Part shown: positions 43,975-53,800 of the stretch, piece by piece
Position numbering within the stretch: the first letter of the stretch is position 1
Layout of the letters: each line of letters begins with the position of its first letter
NCBI GenBank assembly: GCA_017531305.1
Contig: JAFXLG010000009.1
Coordinates: 49,302 to 113,301 of the forward strand
Length of the DNA stretch: 64,000 nt
From: Alistipes sp.
GTDB taxonomy: Bacteria; Bacteroidota; Bacteroidia; Bacteroidales; Rikenellaceae
Direction of reading: 5' to 3'
Notes under the pieces: model-generated
What the model was told of the DNA's origin: nothing
The model's input: the letters and a program-made list of their open reading frames with translations, nothing else
Databases searched by the model: none
Translations under genes and position numbers: made by a program

Positions 43975-45531
43975 ATGGTAAAGATATTATGGGTAGATGA
44001 TGAGGTTGAACTTTTGAAGCCTCATGTGCTTTTTCTGACAGGTAAGGGTTATGAAGTGGATACTTGCAACAACGGTTATGATGCCGTTGATATGGTGCGT
44101 GCCACTCCTTATGATCTTATCATATTGGATGAGATGATGCCAGGTATGACAGGTCTGGAGACCTTACCTTTGATTAAGGATCTGCGCCCTACGACTCCTG
44201 TGATTATGGTTACCAAGAGCGAGGAGGAGAATATCATGGATAAGGCTATCGGCTCAAAAATCGCCGATTATATCATCAAGCCCGTAAATCCCAATCAGGT
44301 GTTGTTGTCGATCAAGAAGAATGTCCATTCCGAGCAGTTGGTGACGGAGCAGACTACGGCAGATTATCGTGCCGAGTTTGGTCGTATATCTTCAATGTGT
44401 CAGATGGCATCTACATTCTCGGCATGGATGGCACTCTACCGTAAGATAACTAATTGGGAGATTGAGCTTTCGGCTTCTTCGGATCAAAGTATCAAGGAGG
44501 TGCTGGCTTATCAGAAGAGCGAAGCAAATCAAGAGTTCTCAAAGTTTGTGCGCCGCAACTATTATAATTGGATCAACAAAAAGGTTGATGACGAGGAGAT
44601 CCCTGTAATGTCGCATACGCTGATGCGCAAAAAGATCTTCCCAGAGGTAGATTCTCACGAAAAAACTACATTGCTGCTTATTGATAATTTCCGTTATGAT
44701 CAGTGGCGAGTTATCAGCTCGATGCTCAGAGGATATTATGATGTTGCCGTAGATGATCTCTATTGCTCGATTTTGCCTACCGCTACACAATATGCCCGCA
44801 ATGCGATCTTTGCAGGATTGATGCCTCTGGCTATCGACAAGTTGATGCCAAATAAGTGGCTCAACGACAACGAGGAGGGTGGCAAGAATCAGCATGAGGA
44901 GGATTTCTTGAGCCGCCAGATCAAAATGAGTGGCAAAAAATATAAGTGGACATTCGATAAATTGGTGCGACCGGAGGCAGGTCGTAAACTTATTGATAAT
45001 ATCAATCGACTGTATGATGCCGATTTCTCGGTTATAGTATATAACTTCCTCGATATCCTGTCTCATGCTCGTACCGAGACCGATATCATCAGAGAGTTGA
45101 CCGAAGATGAGGCTTCGTTCCGTTCGCTGACGCGCTCATGGTTTGAACATTCGGATCTGTTTGTGATCTTGAAGTTGCTTTCGGAGCGTGGTCATACGGT
45201 AATCATCACATCGGATCATGGTACCATCCGTGTGGATAATCCAGTTAGGGTTACGGGCGATAAGGAGACTTCGCCAAATCTGCGATATAAGACTGGCAGA
45301 AATCTGCAATACAACCATCGTGAGGTATATGAGATTACACGTCCTGAAGATGTGCAGTTGCCGAGGATTAATCTCTCGTCAAGTTATATTTTTGCCTATA
45401 ACTCTGATTTTCTGGTGTATAATAACGATGCCAACCGCTTTATCCGCTACTATCGCAATACATTCCAGCATGGCGGTATCTCGATGGAGGAGATGTTGGT
45501 GCCATATATAGTGTTGAAACCTAAGAATTAA
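43975..45531 (+). CDS. porX: PorX: response regulator with PglZ alkaline-phosphatase-fold output domain
   Basis: The 518-residue PorX family protein has a receiver domain (about 1-120) with the acidic pair Asp8-Asp9 and phospho-acceptor Asp52 in ILDEMMPG. VTKSEEE and IIKPVNP complete its active site. The C-terminal PglZ domain (about 215-518) has TLLLIDNFRYDQWR, PTATQYARNAIFAG and ITSDHGTIRV. In Porphyromonas gingivalis PorX, with PorY and SigP, controls the type IX secretion system, and its PglZ domain is reported to act on oligonucleotides. I start at ATG 43975; an upstream TTG at 43939 adds 12 unlikely residues and overlaps the NUDIX gene. tsaE follows after 4 bp. Confidence 0.95.
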   Translation: MVKILWVDDEVELLKPHVLFLTGKGYEVDTCNNGYDAVDMVRATPYDLIILDEMMPGMTGLETLPLIKDLRPTTPVIMVTKSEEENIMDKAIGSKIADYIIKPVNPNQVLLSIKKNVHSEQLVTEQTTADYRAEFGRISSMCQMASTFSAWMALYRKITNWEIELSASSDQSIKEVLAYQKSEANQEFSKFVRRNYYNWINKKVDDEEIPVMSHTLMRKKIFPEVDSHEKTTLLLIDNFRYDQWRVISSMLRGYYDVAVDDLYCSILPTATQYARNAIFAGLMPLAIDKLMPNKWLNDNEEGGKNQHEEDFLSRQIKMSGKKYKWTFDKLVRPEAGRKLIDNINRLYDADFSVIVYNFLDILSHARTETDIIRELTEDEASFRSLTRSWFEHSDLFVILKLLSERGHTVIITSDHGTIRVDNPVRVTGDKETSPNLRYKTGRNLQYNHREVYEITRPEDVQLPRINLSSSYIFAYNSDFLVYNNDANRFIRYYRNTFQHGGISMEEMLVPYIVLKPKN

Positions 45532-45535
45532 AATT

Positions 45536-45949
45536 ATGATACAACTTAAAATAGACTCTTTGTCGGAACTTGATCATGTTGCCGAGCAGATAATCTCATC
45601 GTTAGGGGGGCGCAATGTAGTGCTATTTCGTGGTGGAATGGGAGCAGGTAAGACCACTCTTATTTCGCGCATAGTAGCTCTGCTGGGCTCGGAAGATACC
45701 GTTACAAGCCCGACTTTTGCGTTGGTTAATGAGTATGAGGGCGATGAGGGTTTGATCTATCACTTCGATTTTTATCGCATCGATAAGGTCGAGGAGGTCT
45801 TTGATTTGGGTTATGAGGAGTATTTCTATTCGGGCGATTTATGCCTTGTGGAGTGGCCTGAGAAGATCGAGGCTCTGATCCCCGATGATGTTATGACCGT
45901 CAAAATCGAGGTCGAGGATGATGAGGAAAGAGTTTTTACGATAGATTAA
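45536..45949 (+). CDS. tsaE: tRNA threonylcarbamoyladenosine biosynthesis ATPase TsaE
   Basis: TsaE is the ATPase that resets the TsaB-TsaD complex making t6A37 of ANN-decoding tRNAs. The 137-residue protein has Walker A GGMGAGKTT, the TSPTFALVNEY motif, YHFDFYRI and LVEWPEKI, all family-defining. The porX-tsaE pairing recurs in Bacteroidetes. A terminator follows at 45982-46014. Confidence 0.96.
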   Translation: MIQLKIDSLSELDHVAEQIISSLGGRNVVLFRGGMGAGKTTLISRIVALLGSEDTVTSPTFALVNEYEGDEGLIYHFDFYRIDKVEEVFDLGYEEYFYSGDLCLVEWPEKIEALIPDDVMTVKIEVEDDEERVFTID

Positions 45950-45981
45950 ATTGCGTGTAAAGTTGTAATTAACAGCCATAA

Positions 45982-46014
45982 AACGGACTCTATATTTGCG
46001 AGAGTCTGTTTTTT
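45982..46014 (+). terminator. Terminator after tsaE
   Basis: AACGGACTCT pairs with AGAGTCTGTT (one G-U), followed by TTTT. The TTTG in its loop also serves as the -33 element of the dsbD promoter. Confidence 0.75.
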
Positions 46015-46026
46015 GTGTTATTTTTG
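45995..46026 (+). promoter_or_regulatory. sigma-ABfr type promoter of dsbD
   Basis: TTTG (45995-45998), an exact 20-bp spacer and TATTTTTG (46019-46026) make a full consensus match. The dsbD ATG is 62 bp downstream. The -33 lies within the preceding terminator hairpin. Confidence 0.78.
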
Positions 46027-46088
46027 CCACCCATTAGAGCCATTTTTTTGATGGTGAATAATTAGGAGAAATAAAATTATATATTGAT

Positions 46089-48050
46089 ATGAATTTTTTG
46101 AAGAATTTTTGTTTGACACTTATTCTGGCACTTACTTCGTTTATGGTGTCAGCACAGCCTATTGATCCTGTCGCTTGGAAAACCAGCGTTAAGCAGGATG
46201 CCGAAGGCGTATATACCGTTACATTCAGTGCTTCGATAGATAATGGATGGCACATCTACGATTTGGGTCCTTATGAGGGCGGTCCTATGGCTACGACCTT
46301 TACCTTTGAGGGTGAGGGCTTTGAACTTCAGGGTGCAGTAGAGGCTTCGGCTGAGTCTAAGAAGGAGCATAATGATATCTTCGATATGGAGATTGGTCAT
46401 TATGAGGGTAGCGTGGATTTTACTCAGAAGATCAAGGCTCAGGCAGGTACTGTGATCAATGTGATGGCGGAGTGGATGGTTTGTAACGATGAGAATTGCG
46501 TTACAGGCGAGCGCGATTTTAAGCTCAAACTTGGCGAAGGCGCACCAACAAAGGCTGCAAAGGTTGAGATTGCCGATGCAACTACCAAAGGAGGCTCAAT
46601 CTGGGGCTATATTCTTAGTGCGATTGGTTGGGCATTCGTAGCATTGCTCACTCCCTGCGTATTCCCTATGATCCCGATGACAGTATCCTTCTTTTTGAAG
46701 GGCTCAGGTAGTGCTGCTCAGGGACGTTTCCGCGCTTTGATGTATGGATTCTTCATCGTTTTGCTCTACACTTTGCCTATCGGAGTGATAATTTTCCTCA
46801 CATGGCTTATTGGCGGAGATGCCGTTACGGCAGATATATTTAACTGGATCTCAACACATTGGTTGCCAAATATCCTCTTCTTTGTGGTGTTTATGGTCTT
46901 TGCAGCATCGTTCTTTGGTGCTTTCGAGATTGTTTTGCCCGAGAAGTTGGTCAACAATAGTGATGCTAAAGCCGACAAGGGAGGCTTGGCTGGAATCTTT
47001 TTCATGGCGTTGACTTTGGTGTTGGTGTCATTCTCATGCACAGGTCCTATTATCGGATCGGCATTGATTCAGTCAACTTCGGGTGAGGTGTGGACTCCGA
47101 TTATCACTATGTTCGCATTCTCGGTAGTCTTTGCGTTGCCATTTACTCTCTTTGCCCTCTTCCCATCATGGCTCAAGCAGTTGCCAAAGAGTGGTGGCTG
47201 GCTAAACTCAGTGAAGGTCGTTTTGGGATTTGTTGAGTTGGCGTTGGGTTTGAAGTTCTTGAGCGTTGCCGATCAGACTTACCATTGGGGGTTGTTGGAT
47301 CGTGAGGTATATCTGGCATTGTGGATTGCAATCTTCTCGCTTATGGGATTGTATCTTTTGGGCAAGCTCAAGTTCAAGCACGATAGCGATATGCCATATC
47401 TTTCGGTGACTCGTTTGGTGTTGGCTATCATCTCGTTCTCGTTTGTAGTCTATATGTTGCCAGGTATGTGGGGCGCGCCGCTTAATGTTTTGTCGGGATA
47501 CTTGCCACCTCTTCAGAGTCAGGATTTTGTGATGGGATCAGGTGCTGTAGCTACTTCGGTTAAGAGTGAAAATAGCCCTGCTGGAGTTAAGTATGGAGAT
47601 GTTTTGGAGTTGCCACACAATCTGACTGGATTCTTCGATTTGGCTGAGGCAGAAGCCCATGCAAAGAAGGTGGGTAAGCCACTGTTTGTAGACTTTACAG
47701 GTCATGGATGTGTGAATTGCCGTGAGATGGAGTCAAGAGTGTGGGCAGACGAGCGAGTGTTGGATATCTTGCGCAATGAGTACGTCATCGTAGCACTCTA
47801 TGCCGATGATAAGCTCAAGGTCGATGAGGCAGATTGGGTTACTACCGATTCAGGAAAGGTTCTCAAGACGTTGGGTAAGATCAACTCATACTACGCACTA
47901 AAGACCTATGGCGTAAATGCCCAGCCATATTATGTTTTGCAGGGTGCCGATGGTAAGCCACTTGTTGAGCCACGAGGTTATAACCTCGATGTAGAGGCTT
48001 TTGTGGAGTTCTTGCAGAGTGGTGTTAAGGCGTATAATGAGAATAAATAA
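46089..48050 (+). CDS. dsbD: Thiol:disulfide interchange protein DsbD
   Basis: DsbD carries electrons from cytoplasmic thioredoxin across the inner membrane to periplasmic thiol proteins. The 653-residue protein has a signal peptide, an N-terminal alpha domain with two cysteines (CNDENC, about 138-143) and a central membrane domain of about eight helices. The transmembrane cysteines are in TPCVFPMIP and FSCTGPIIG. A C-terminal thioredoxin fold carries GHGCVNCREME (CxxC about 541-544). All three domains of classical DsbD are present. Confidence 0.95.
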   Translation: MNFLKNFCLTLILALTSFMVSAQPIDPVAWKTSVKQDAEGVYTVTFSASIDNGWHIYDLGPYEGGPMATTFTFEGEGFELQGAVEASAESKKEHNDIFDMEIGHYEGSVDFTQKIKAQAGTVINVMAEWMVCNDENCVTGERDFKLKLGEGAPTKAAKVEIADATTKGGSIWGYILSAIGWAFVALLTPCVFPMIPMTVSFFLKGSGSAAQGRFRALMYGFFIVLLYTLPIGVIIFLTWLIGGDAVTADIFNWISTHWLPNILFFVVFMVFAASFFGAFEIVLPEKLVNNSDAKADKGGLAGIFFMALTLVLVSFSCTGPIIGSALIQSTSGEVWTPIITMFAFSVVFALPFTLFALFPSWLKQLPKSGGWLNSVKVVLGFVELALGLKFLSVADQTYHWGLLDREVYLALWIAIFSLMGLYLLGKLKFKHDSDMPYLSVTRLVLAIISFSFVVYMLPGMWGAPLNVLSGYLPPLQSQDFVMGSGAVATSVKSENSPAGVKYGDVLELPHNLTGFFDLAEAEAHAKKVGKPLFVDFTGHGCVNCREMESRVWADERVLDILRNEYVIVALYADDKLKVDEADWVTTDSGKVLKTLGKINSYYALKTYGVNAQPYYVLQGADGKPLVEPRGYNLDVEAFVEFLQSGVKAYNENK

Positions 48051-48070
48051 GAAGAACAAAATTTAAAGAT

Positions 48071-48490
48071 ATGGGATTGGAAAAATATGAATCTAAGCAA
48101 CAGCAGATCTTTAAGCCTGCTGCCCGCATCTTCCCTTTTATCAGTCGCTTCGATATGCTTACTCCTGCATTGCAGGATAAAGTGGAGGAGTGGAGTGCTA
48201 CCGAGGATACATGCTCTTTTAAGGTAAAGGGCTTCACCGTAGCGTTGCGAATTGTGGAGCGTGTGGAGAACAAACATATCAAAATCGCTGGCGATGATGG
48301 GGTGGGAATCCCTGTTGATTTTTCGTTCTGGATCCAGCTTCATGAGGTCTCGGAGAGTGATACTCGTATCCGCATGGTTTTGCATGCCGAGCTCAATATG
48401 ATGATGCGCATGATGGTTGGCTCTAAAATTCAGGGTGGATTGGATAAAGCAGTCGAGGGTTTGGCTCAGGCGTTTAACCAATTACCATAA
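48071..48490 (+). CDS. SRPBCC-like small protein
   Basis: The 139-residue soluble protein resembles the START/SRPBCC (polyketide cyclase-like) proteins widespread in Bacteroidetes. It starts QQIFKPAARIFPFISRFDML, has a central beta-rich region with repeated short hydrophobic strands, and ends in a long C-terminal helix (GGLDKAVEGLAQAFNQLP) typical of the fold. Ligand and role are unknown. It lies 20 bp after dsbD and is probably cotranscribed. Confidence 0.75.
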   Translation: MGLEKYESKQQQIFKPAARIFPFISRFDMLTPALQDKVEEWSATEDTCSFKVKGFTVALRIVERVENKHIKIAGDDGVGIPVDFSFWIQLHEVSESDTRIRMVLHAELNMMMRMMVGSKIQGGLDKAVEGLAQAFNQLP

Positions 48491-48569
48491 AAGAAAACTC
48501 TTTTTGGACAAAGTTTTTGAATGAAGGGTCTTTATGATGGTCAATTAATTAAAAAAAGTCAATTTTTAA

Positions 48570-48600
48570 TTTGCTAATCATCAAAAATGTAGTACATTTG
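48570..48600 (+). promoter_or_regulatory. sigma-ABfr type promoter of the HU gene
   Basis: TTTG (48570-48573), a 19-bp spacer and TACATTTG (48593-48600) match the Bacteroidetes consensus. The HU ATG is 46 bp downstream. The match fits strong expression of HU and the small basic protein. Confidence 0.8.
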
Positions 48601-48646
48601 CAAACCCAAAGTAACAAAATGTTTAATCAATAAATAAATAATTACT

Positions 48647-48919
48647 ATGACAAAGGCTGATATCGTAAACGAGATTGCTAAAAGTACTGGTGCCGAGAAG
48701 GTTTTGGTGCAGACAATCGTTGAGGCTTTTATGGAGAATGTAAAGAACTCACTCATTGAGAACAATAATGTTTATCTTCGTGGTTTTGGTAGCTTTATCA
48801 TCAAGAAGCGTGCAACTAAGGTAGCTCGTAACATCTCTAAGAACACTACCATCACTATCCCAGAGCACAACATCCCAGCATTTAAGCCTGCTAAGAGCTT
48901 CGTTGCAAAGGTGAAGTAA
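48647..48919 (+). CDS. HU/IHF family DNA-binding protein
   Basis: The 90-residue HU-family protein has the usual helical N-terminus (KADIVNEIAKSTG) and then the beta-arm region. It contains GFGSFIIKKRATKVARN, the conserved tip Pro in IPEHNIPAFKPAKSF, and a C-terminal Lys. It bends and packages DNA as a dimer. Codon use looks highly biased, as expected for an abundant protein. It leads a short group with the 29-residue basic protein and RNase E/G genes. Confidence 0.96.
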   Translation: MTKADIVNEIAKSTGAEKVLVQTIVEAFMENVKNSLIENNNVYLRGFGSFIIKKRATKVARNISKNTTITIPEHNIPAFKPAKSFVAKVK

Positions 48920-48993
48920 TAAGGGGGGATTACAGAAGGCAATATAAGCCCAAAAGTTAAAAAGAATACACAAACCATTAAAATATAAAGACT

Positions 48994-49083
48994 ATGCCAA
49001 ACGGAAAAAAGCACAAGCGTCATAAGATGGCTACGCACAAGCGCAAGAAGCGTCTTCGTAAGAATCGTCATAAGAAGAAGTAA
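48994..49083 (+). CDS. 29-residue very basic conserved small protein (possible ribosomal protein)
   Basis: An ATG at 48994 opens a 29-codon frame starting MPNGKKHKRHKMATHKRKKR and ending HKKK; almost two thirds of the residues are Lys, Arg or His. The same kind of peptide is conserved between HU and RNase G genes in many Bacteroidetes. I think it may correspond to the small basic ribosomal protein seen in the Flavobacterium ribosome (named bL38 there), but this is from memory and unproven. It is preceded by an A-rich leader and lies 74 bp after the HU gene. Confidence 0.72.
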   Translation: MPNGKKHKRHKMATHKRKKRLRKNRHKKK

Positions 49084-49127
49084 TCTCTGACGATTAAGGT
49101 AATTGCGTTAGCAAGTAGGTAAGATTA

Positions 49128-49166
49128 AAAGCTAAAGGGTTTTTTCATCTAACGCCCTTTAGCTTT
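49128..49166 (+). terminator. Strong hairpin between the small basic protein gene and the RNase E/G gene
   Basis: AAAGCTAAAGGG (49128-49139) is perfectly complementary to CCCTTTAGCTTT (49155-49166), with a T-rich loop and further partial pairing of the flanks (TAGGTAA/TTACCTA). It ends 28 bp before the next ATG. It could be a partial terminator, or an RNase E/G target used for autocontrol. Confidence 0.6.
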
Positions 49167-49194
49167 ACCTATTTTAATAAATCAAATTTTAGTA

Positions 49195-50748
49195 ATGAAT
49201 CGAGAGTTAGTAATAAACGTTACCTCAAGCGAGATCTCCATTGCTTTATGCGAAGATAAGGTCTTGGTGGAGCTGAGCAAAGAGCAGTGCAAGACTGGCT
49301 TTGCTGTAGGCGACATCTACTTGGGCAAGGTGCGTAAGATTATGCCAGGATTGAATGCTGCGTTTGTAAATATAGGTCACGAGCGCGATGCATTTATTCA
49401 CTACCTCGATTTGGGAAGTCAGTTCTCTTCATTGCAGAAGGTCGTTGACTCGCGTCAGCCGGGTAAGCGAGGGGTGAAGGTGGAGACGATGAAGTTGGAG
49501 CCTAATATCGAGAAGTCGGGCAAACTGTCATCATACCTTCAAGTAGGACAGACCGTGATGGTACAGATCGCTAAGGAGGCAATCTCGACCAAGGGTCCAC
49601 GCCTGACGGCAGATATATCACTCGCAGGACGAAATGTCGTGCTGGTGCCATTCTCGACCAAGATCTCGATCTCGCAGAAGATCCGATCAAATGAGACAAA
49701 GAAACGCCTGAGACGTATAGCGGCAAATGTACTTCCCAAAAATTTTGGCGTAATTATTCGTACCGCAGCTGCTGAGGCCCACGATGCCGATATCGAGCAA
49801 GATATCCTTTCATTGGTAGATCGTTGGTATAAAGCTGTAGGTAACATTCGTAAAAGCCAGGCTCCCGCTCTTTTGATGAGCGAGATGAATAGAGCCAATA
49901 CCATAATCCGTGATTCTCTGAATTCGACCTTTTCACAGATCACAGTCGATGACGAGACGTTGTATCACGAGATTAAAAACTATATAAAAGTTATAGATCC
50001 ACAGTTGGAGAAGATAGTCAAACTTTATAAGGGTACAGTTCCTATCTTCGACAACTTCGATATATCAAAGCAGATTAAGTCTCTTTTTGCCAAGTACGTT
50101 TCACTCAAACGAGGAGCATATCTGATCATCGAACATACCGAAGCGATGAATGTGATAGATGTCAACTCGGGAAATCGCACTAAGGCAGAGGTAAATCAGG
50201 AAGAGACAGCCATGGAGGTAAACTTGGCTGCGGCGAAGGAGATCGCCCGTCAGTTGCGCCTTAGAGATTTGGGCGGTATTGTCATCATTGACTTTATTGA
50301 CCTGCATAAAGCTCAGAATCGTCAGCTATTGTTCGATGAGATGAACAAGCTGATGGCTACAGATAAAGCCAAGCATACTATTCTGCCACTTACCAAGTTC
50401 GGTTTGATGCAGATAACCCGTCAGAGAGTAAGACCTATTGCGGTGGATGATGTAACTGATGTCTGCCCTACATGTAACGGTACGGGAAGAATCGAGCCGA
50501 CTATTCTGCTTGATCGCAAAATTGAGAATCAGGTGCAGTTCTTGGCTCAGGATAGAGGCGTTAAGTATATCACCTTGAGCGTGAGCCCTTATGTTGCGGC
50601 ATTCCTGAATAGGGGATTATTTTCACTCAGACAAAAGTGGATGTTGCGCTATAAGGTTTGGATCAAGATCGTGGCAGACCAAAGCTTAGGTATGGTAGAT
50701 GTGAGATATATGGATCGCAATGGAGCAGCCTTGATCTTAGGTAAATAG
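49195..50748 (+). CDS. rng: Ribonuclease E/G family endoribonuclease
   Basis: The 517-residue protein of RNase G length has an S1 RNA-binding domain near the N-terminus (KVRKIMPGLNAAFVNIGHERDAFIH). The catalytic domain carries metal-binding aspartates in VIDVNSGN and IIDFIDLH, and the zinc-link CPTCNGTG (about 424-427) joins subunits. No long C-terminal degradosome scaffold as in E. coli RNase E is present. It processes rRNA precursors and mRNA. Confidence 0.95.
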   Translation: MNRELVINVTSSEISIALCEDKVLVELSKEQCKTGFAVGDIYLGKVRKIMPGLNAAFVNIGHERDAFIHYLDLGSQFSSLQKVVDSRQPGKRGVKVETMKLEPNIEKSGKLSSYLQVGQTVMVQIAKEAISTKGPRLTADISLAGRNVVLVPFSTKISISQKIRSNETKKRLRRIAANVLPKNFGVIIRTAAAEAHDADIEQDILSLVDRWYKAVGNIRKSQAPALLMSEMNRANTIIRDSLNSTFSQITVDDETLYHEIKNYIKVIDPQLEKIVKLYKGTVPIFDNFDISKQIKSLFAKYVSLKRGAYLIIEHTEAMNVIDVNSGNRTKAEVNQEETAMEVNLAAAKEIARQLRLRDLGGIVIIDFIDLHKAQNRQLLFDEMNKLMATDKAKHTILPLTKFGLMQITRQRVRPIAVDDVTDVCPTCNGTGRIEPTILLDRKIENQVQFLAQDRGVKYITLSVSPYVAAFLNRGLFSLRQKWMLRYKVWIKIVADQSLGMVDVRYMDRNGAALILGK

Positions 50749-50761
50749 TGTCACGAGTGAG

Positions 50762-50849
50762 GGTCTGTCACCAATTATAGCGAGGTCCGTTGTCAATAAT
50801 AGCGGGAATCGTTGTCAAAAATTGTGAGGTTCTGCTGTCAATTTTCCGA
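50762..50849. repeat. Four imperfect 22-bp direct repeats upstream of mfd
   Basis: Units at 50762, 50784, 50806 and 50828 are each 22 bp. They share a G-G/A-T-C/T-C/T start, a central TGTCAA or TGTCA-C core and an A/T-rich end with GCGA, GCGG, GTGA or CCGA. They lie between the rng stop and the mfd start; a binding array or a slipped duplication is possible. Confidence 0.6.
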
Positions 50850-50887
50850 TATAATGTAGCCACGAAGTGGAGAGTATAAAAAACATA

Positions 50888-53800
50888 ATGCAACTTATCG
50901 AGGATTCATCCTCGTATAGAAAGTTGCTTAAGGAGTATAAGCATGAGAGTGCTACCGTCCATCTTGAAAATATGGTCGGGGGTGCTCTTTCGCTCTATTC
51001 TGCTACACTGATTCGCAAGGTCGGTGGCGTGCATATATTCGTTGCCGAAGATCGTGATGCGGCGGCATATATGCTCAATGATTTCTATGCTCTTTTGGGC
51101 GAGCAGCATATCTATTTCTTCCCGACATCATACAAAAAATCAATTCTATATGGCAAGGAGGATCCGCAAGGCGTGGTCCAACGTACCAATACGCTGAACG
51201 CCATACGCCAGCACGATAAGGGTTATATGGTGGTATGCACCTATCCCGAGGCTCTGGCTGAGAGAGTTGCCGATCAAGGGTTTATAAATTCTCGTAGCAT
51301 AAAGTTGCGCGTGGGCGATACTATCGCCATTAAAGATCTGGAGGAGCGACTTGCAGCAGAGGGTTTTACTCAGGTCGATTTTGTGTATGAGCCTGGGCAA
51401 TATTCGCTTCGAGGAGGTATCGTAGATGTCTTTTCATATTCCGAGAGCCGTCCCTTCAGATTTGACTTCTTCGGAGATGAGATTGACTCCATTCGTAGAT
51501 TCAACATATCGAGCCAGCTTTCGCATGATAAAGCCGAGGAGGTGGAGATCATCCCTAATCTGAATAATACTCATGCCGAGAAAATATCGCTTGTGTCGTA
51601 TGCTTCTTCGGCAACCTTCTGGTGCTATGATGCAGAGTATGTCTTTAAGAAGGTCAATGACCTCAGACATAGAGTACTTGCCGACTTAGAGGAGCCTTCA
51701 AAGATAGATGAGTTGCTGACAAGTCGTAATGGTCTGCTCAGAGATCTGACTCAGCGGAGAATGATGCTCCTGAGAGATAATCTCAAGGAGCGTATCGCCG
51801 AGTCGAAGGTGGAGTTTCAGACAAATCCTCAGCCTAAGTTTAATAAAAACTTTGAACTTTTGGCAGATGATATCGTAGTCTCTGCGGAGCGTGGCTTTAG
51901 AAGCTTTATTCTTTCGGAGAACAAGGCTCAGATCGAGCGTCTTGAGAATATTTTTCATCAGATTGGGCGTTCGCGAATCCATTTTGATTCGATAGATATC
52001 TCGTTGCATGAGGGTTTTGTGGATCACCAGCTCAAGTTGTGCCTATATACCGATCATCAGATATTTGACCGCTATCGCCGCTATCGAATCAACGGCGAGA
52101 TCAAGCGCGATGAGCAGATGACCGTTGCGGAGCTCAATTCGCTGAAGATGGGCGACTATGTGGTGCATATAGATCATGGCGTGGGACGTTTCGGAGGTCT
52201 GGTTAAGATCAATGAGGGTGGAAAGTTGCACGAGGCTATTAAGCTGGTCTATCGTGATAACGATGTGCTTTTTGTCAATGTCCACTCGTTGCATCGAATC
52301 TCGAAATATAAGAGTGGTGATGCCGAGCCACCAAAGATATATAAGTTGGGTAATGGCGCATGGCAGAAGTTGAAGAATGCCACCAAGCGAGCCGTCAAGG
52401 ATATCTCACGAGAGCTTATTGCTTTATATGCTAAGCGTAAGTCAAGCCCAGGATATGCCTTTTCGAAGGATAGTTATCTGCAACATGAGATGGAGGCATC
52501 GTTCAGGTGGGAGGAGACTACCGATCAGATAAGTGCCATCGAGGCTGTGAAGCGTGATATGGAGTCGGATCGTCCGATGGATCGTTTGGTATGTGGCGAT
52601 GTGGGCTTCGGTAAGACCGAAGTCGCTATCCGTGCTGCGTTTAAGGCTGCGGTGGATGGCAAGCAGGTGGCTGTGTTGGTGCCTACTACGATCTTGGCAT
52701 TGCAACACTATCGCTCGTTTATGGAGCGTTTGAGGGATTTTCCTATCAGGGTAGAATATATAAATCGCTCGAAGAGTGCTAAACAGACCCGTGAGATCGC
52801 CGAGGATTTGGCTTCAGGCAAAATTGATATCCTCATTGGTACCCATAAAATGTTGGGCAAGCAGATCCGATTTAGGGATTTGGGTCTGCTTATTATAGAT
52901 GAGGAGCAGAAATTTGGCGTTGCAGCCAAGGAGAAATTGACTCAACTTAGTGTTAATGTCGATACCCTGACGCTGACGGCAACCCCTATACCACGTACTC
53001 TGCAATTTTCGTTGATGGGCTCACGCGACCTGTCGGTGATCTCCACCGCCCCAGCCAATCGCCAACCTATCTTGACCGAGTCGCATATTTTCTCGGAGGA
53101 GATAATCCGTGATGCTATCGAGGAGGAGCTCTCGCGAGGTGGTCAGGTCTATTTTGTCAACAATCGAGTGGAGGATCTTATGACCTTGCAAGGGATGATT
53201 TCGCGCGTTTGCCCTAAGGCTCGTGTTGGGGTAGGTCATGGTAAGATGCGCTCCGAGGAGTTGGAGAAACTGATCATGGATTTTATCTATGGCGAGTTCG
53301 ATGTGTTGGTGGCTACCACTATCGTGGAAAACGGTATAGACATCCCTAATGCCAATACCATCATCATCAATAATGCTCAAAATTTTGGCTTGAGCGAACT
53401 GCATCAGTTGCGCGGACGTGTTGGTAGAAGTAATCGTAAGGCATATTGTTATTTAATTACTCCACCCGAGGAGTTGCTTACGAGTGATGCCAGACGCCGC
53501 CTGAGAGCCATTGAGGAGTTCTCGGATCTTGGTTCGGGATTCAATATCGCCATGCAGGATCTCGATATCAGAGGTGCAGGTAATCTGCTGGGTGCCGAGC
53601 AGAGTGGATTTATTGCCGATGTCGGATATGAAACATACCAGAAGATTATGCGTCAGGCTATTGCCGAGTTGCGTGCCGAAGGTCTTGATGTGGAGGGCTT
53701 GAGTGAGCAAGAGGCAGAAGTTGTGAAGACGGAAGCCTTTGTCGATGACGCCATTATTGAGATTTCGATGCTTGCTGAGTTGCCCGATTCCTATGTACGT

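Noticed and set aside
50867-50887. GTG start at 50867 for mfd
   Set aside because: It adds only seven residues; ATG 50888 is the normal-looking start, though the GTG cannot be excluded.
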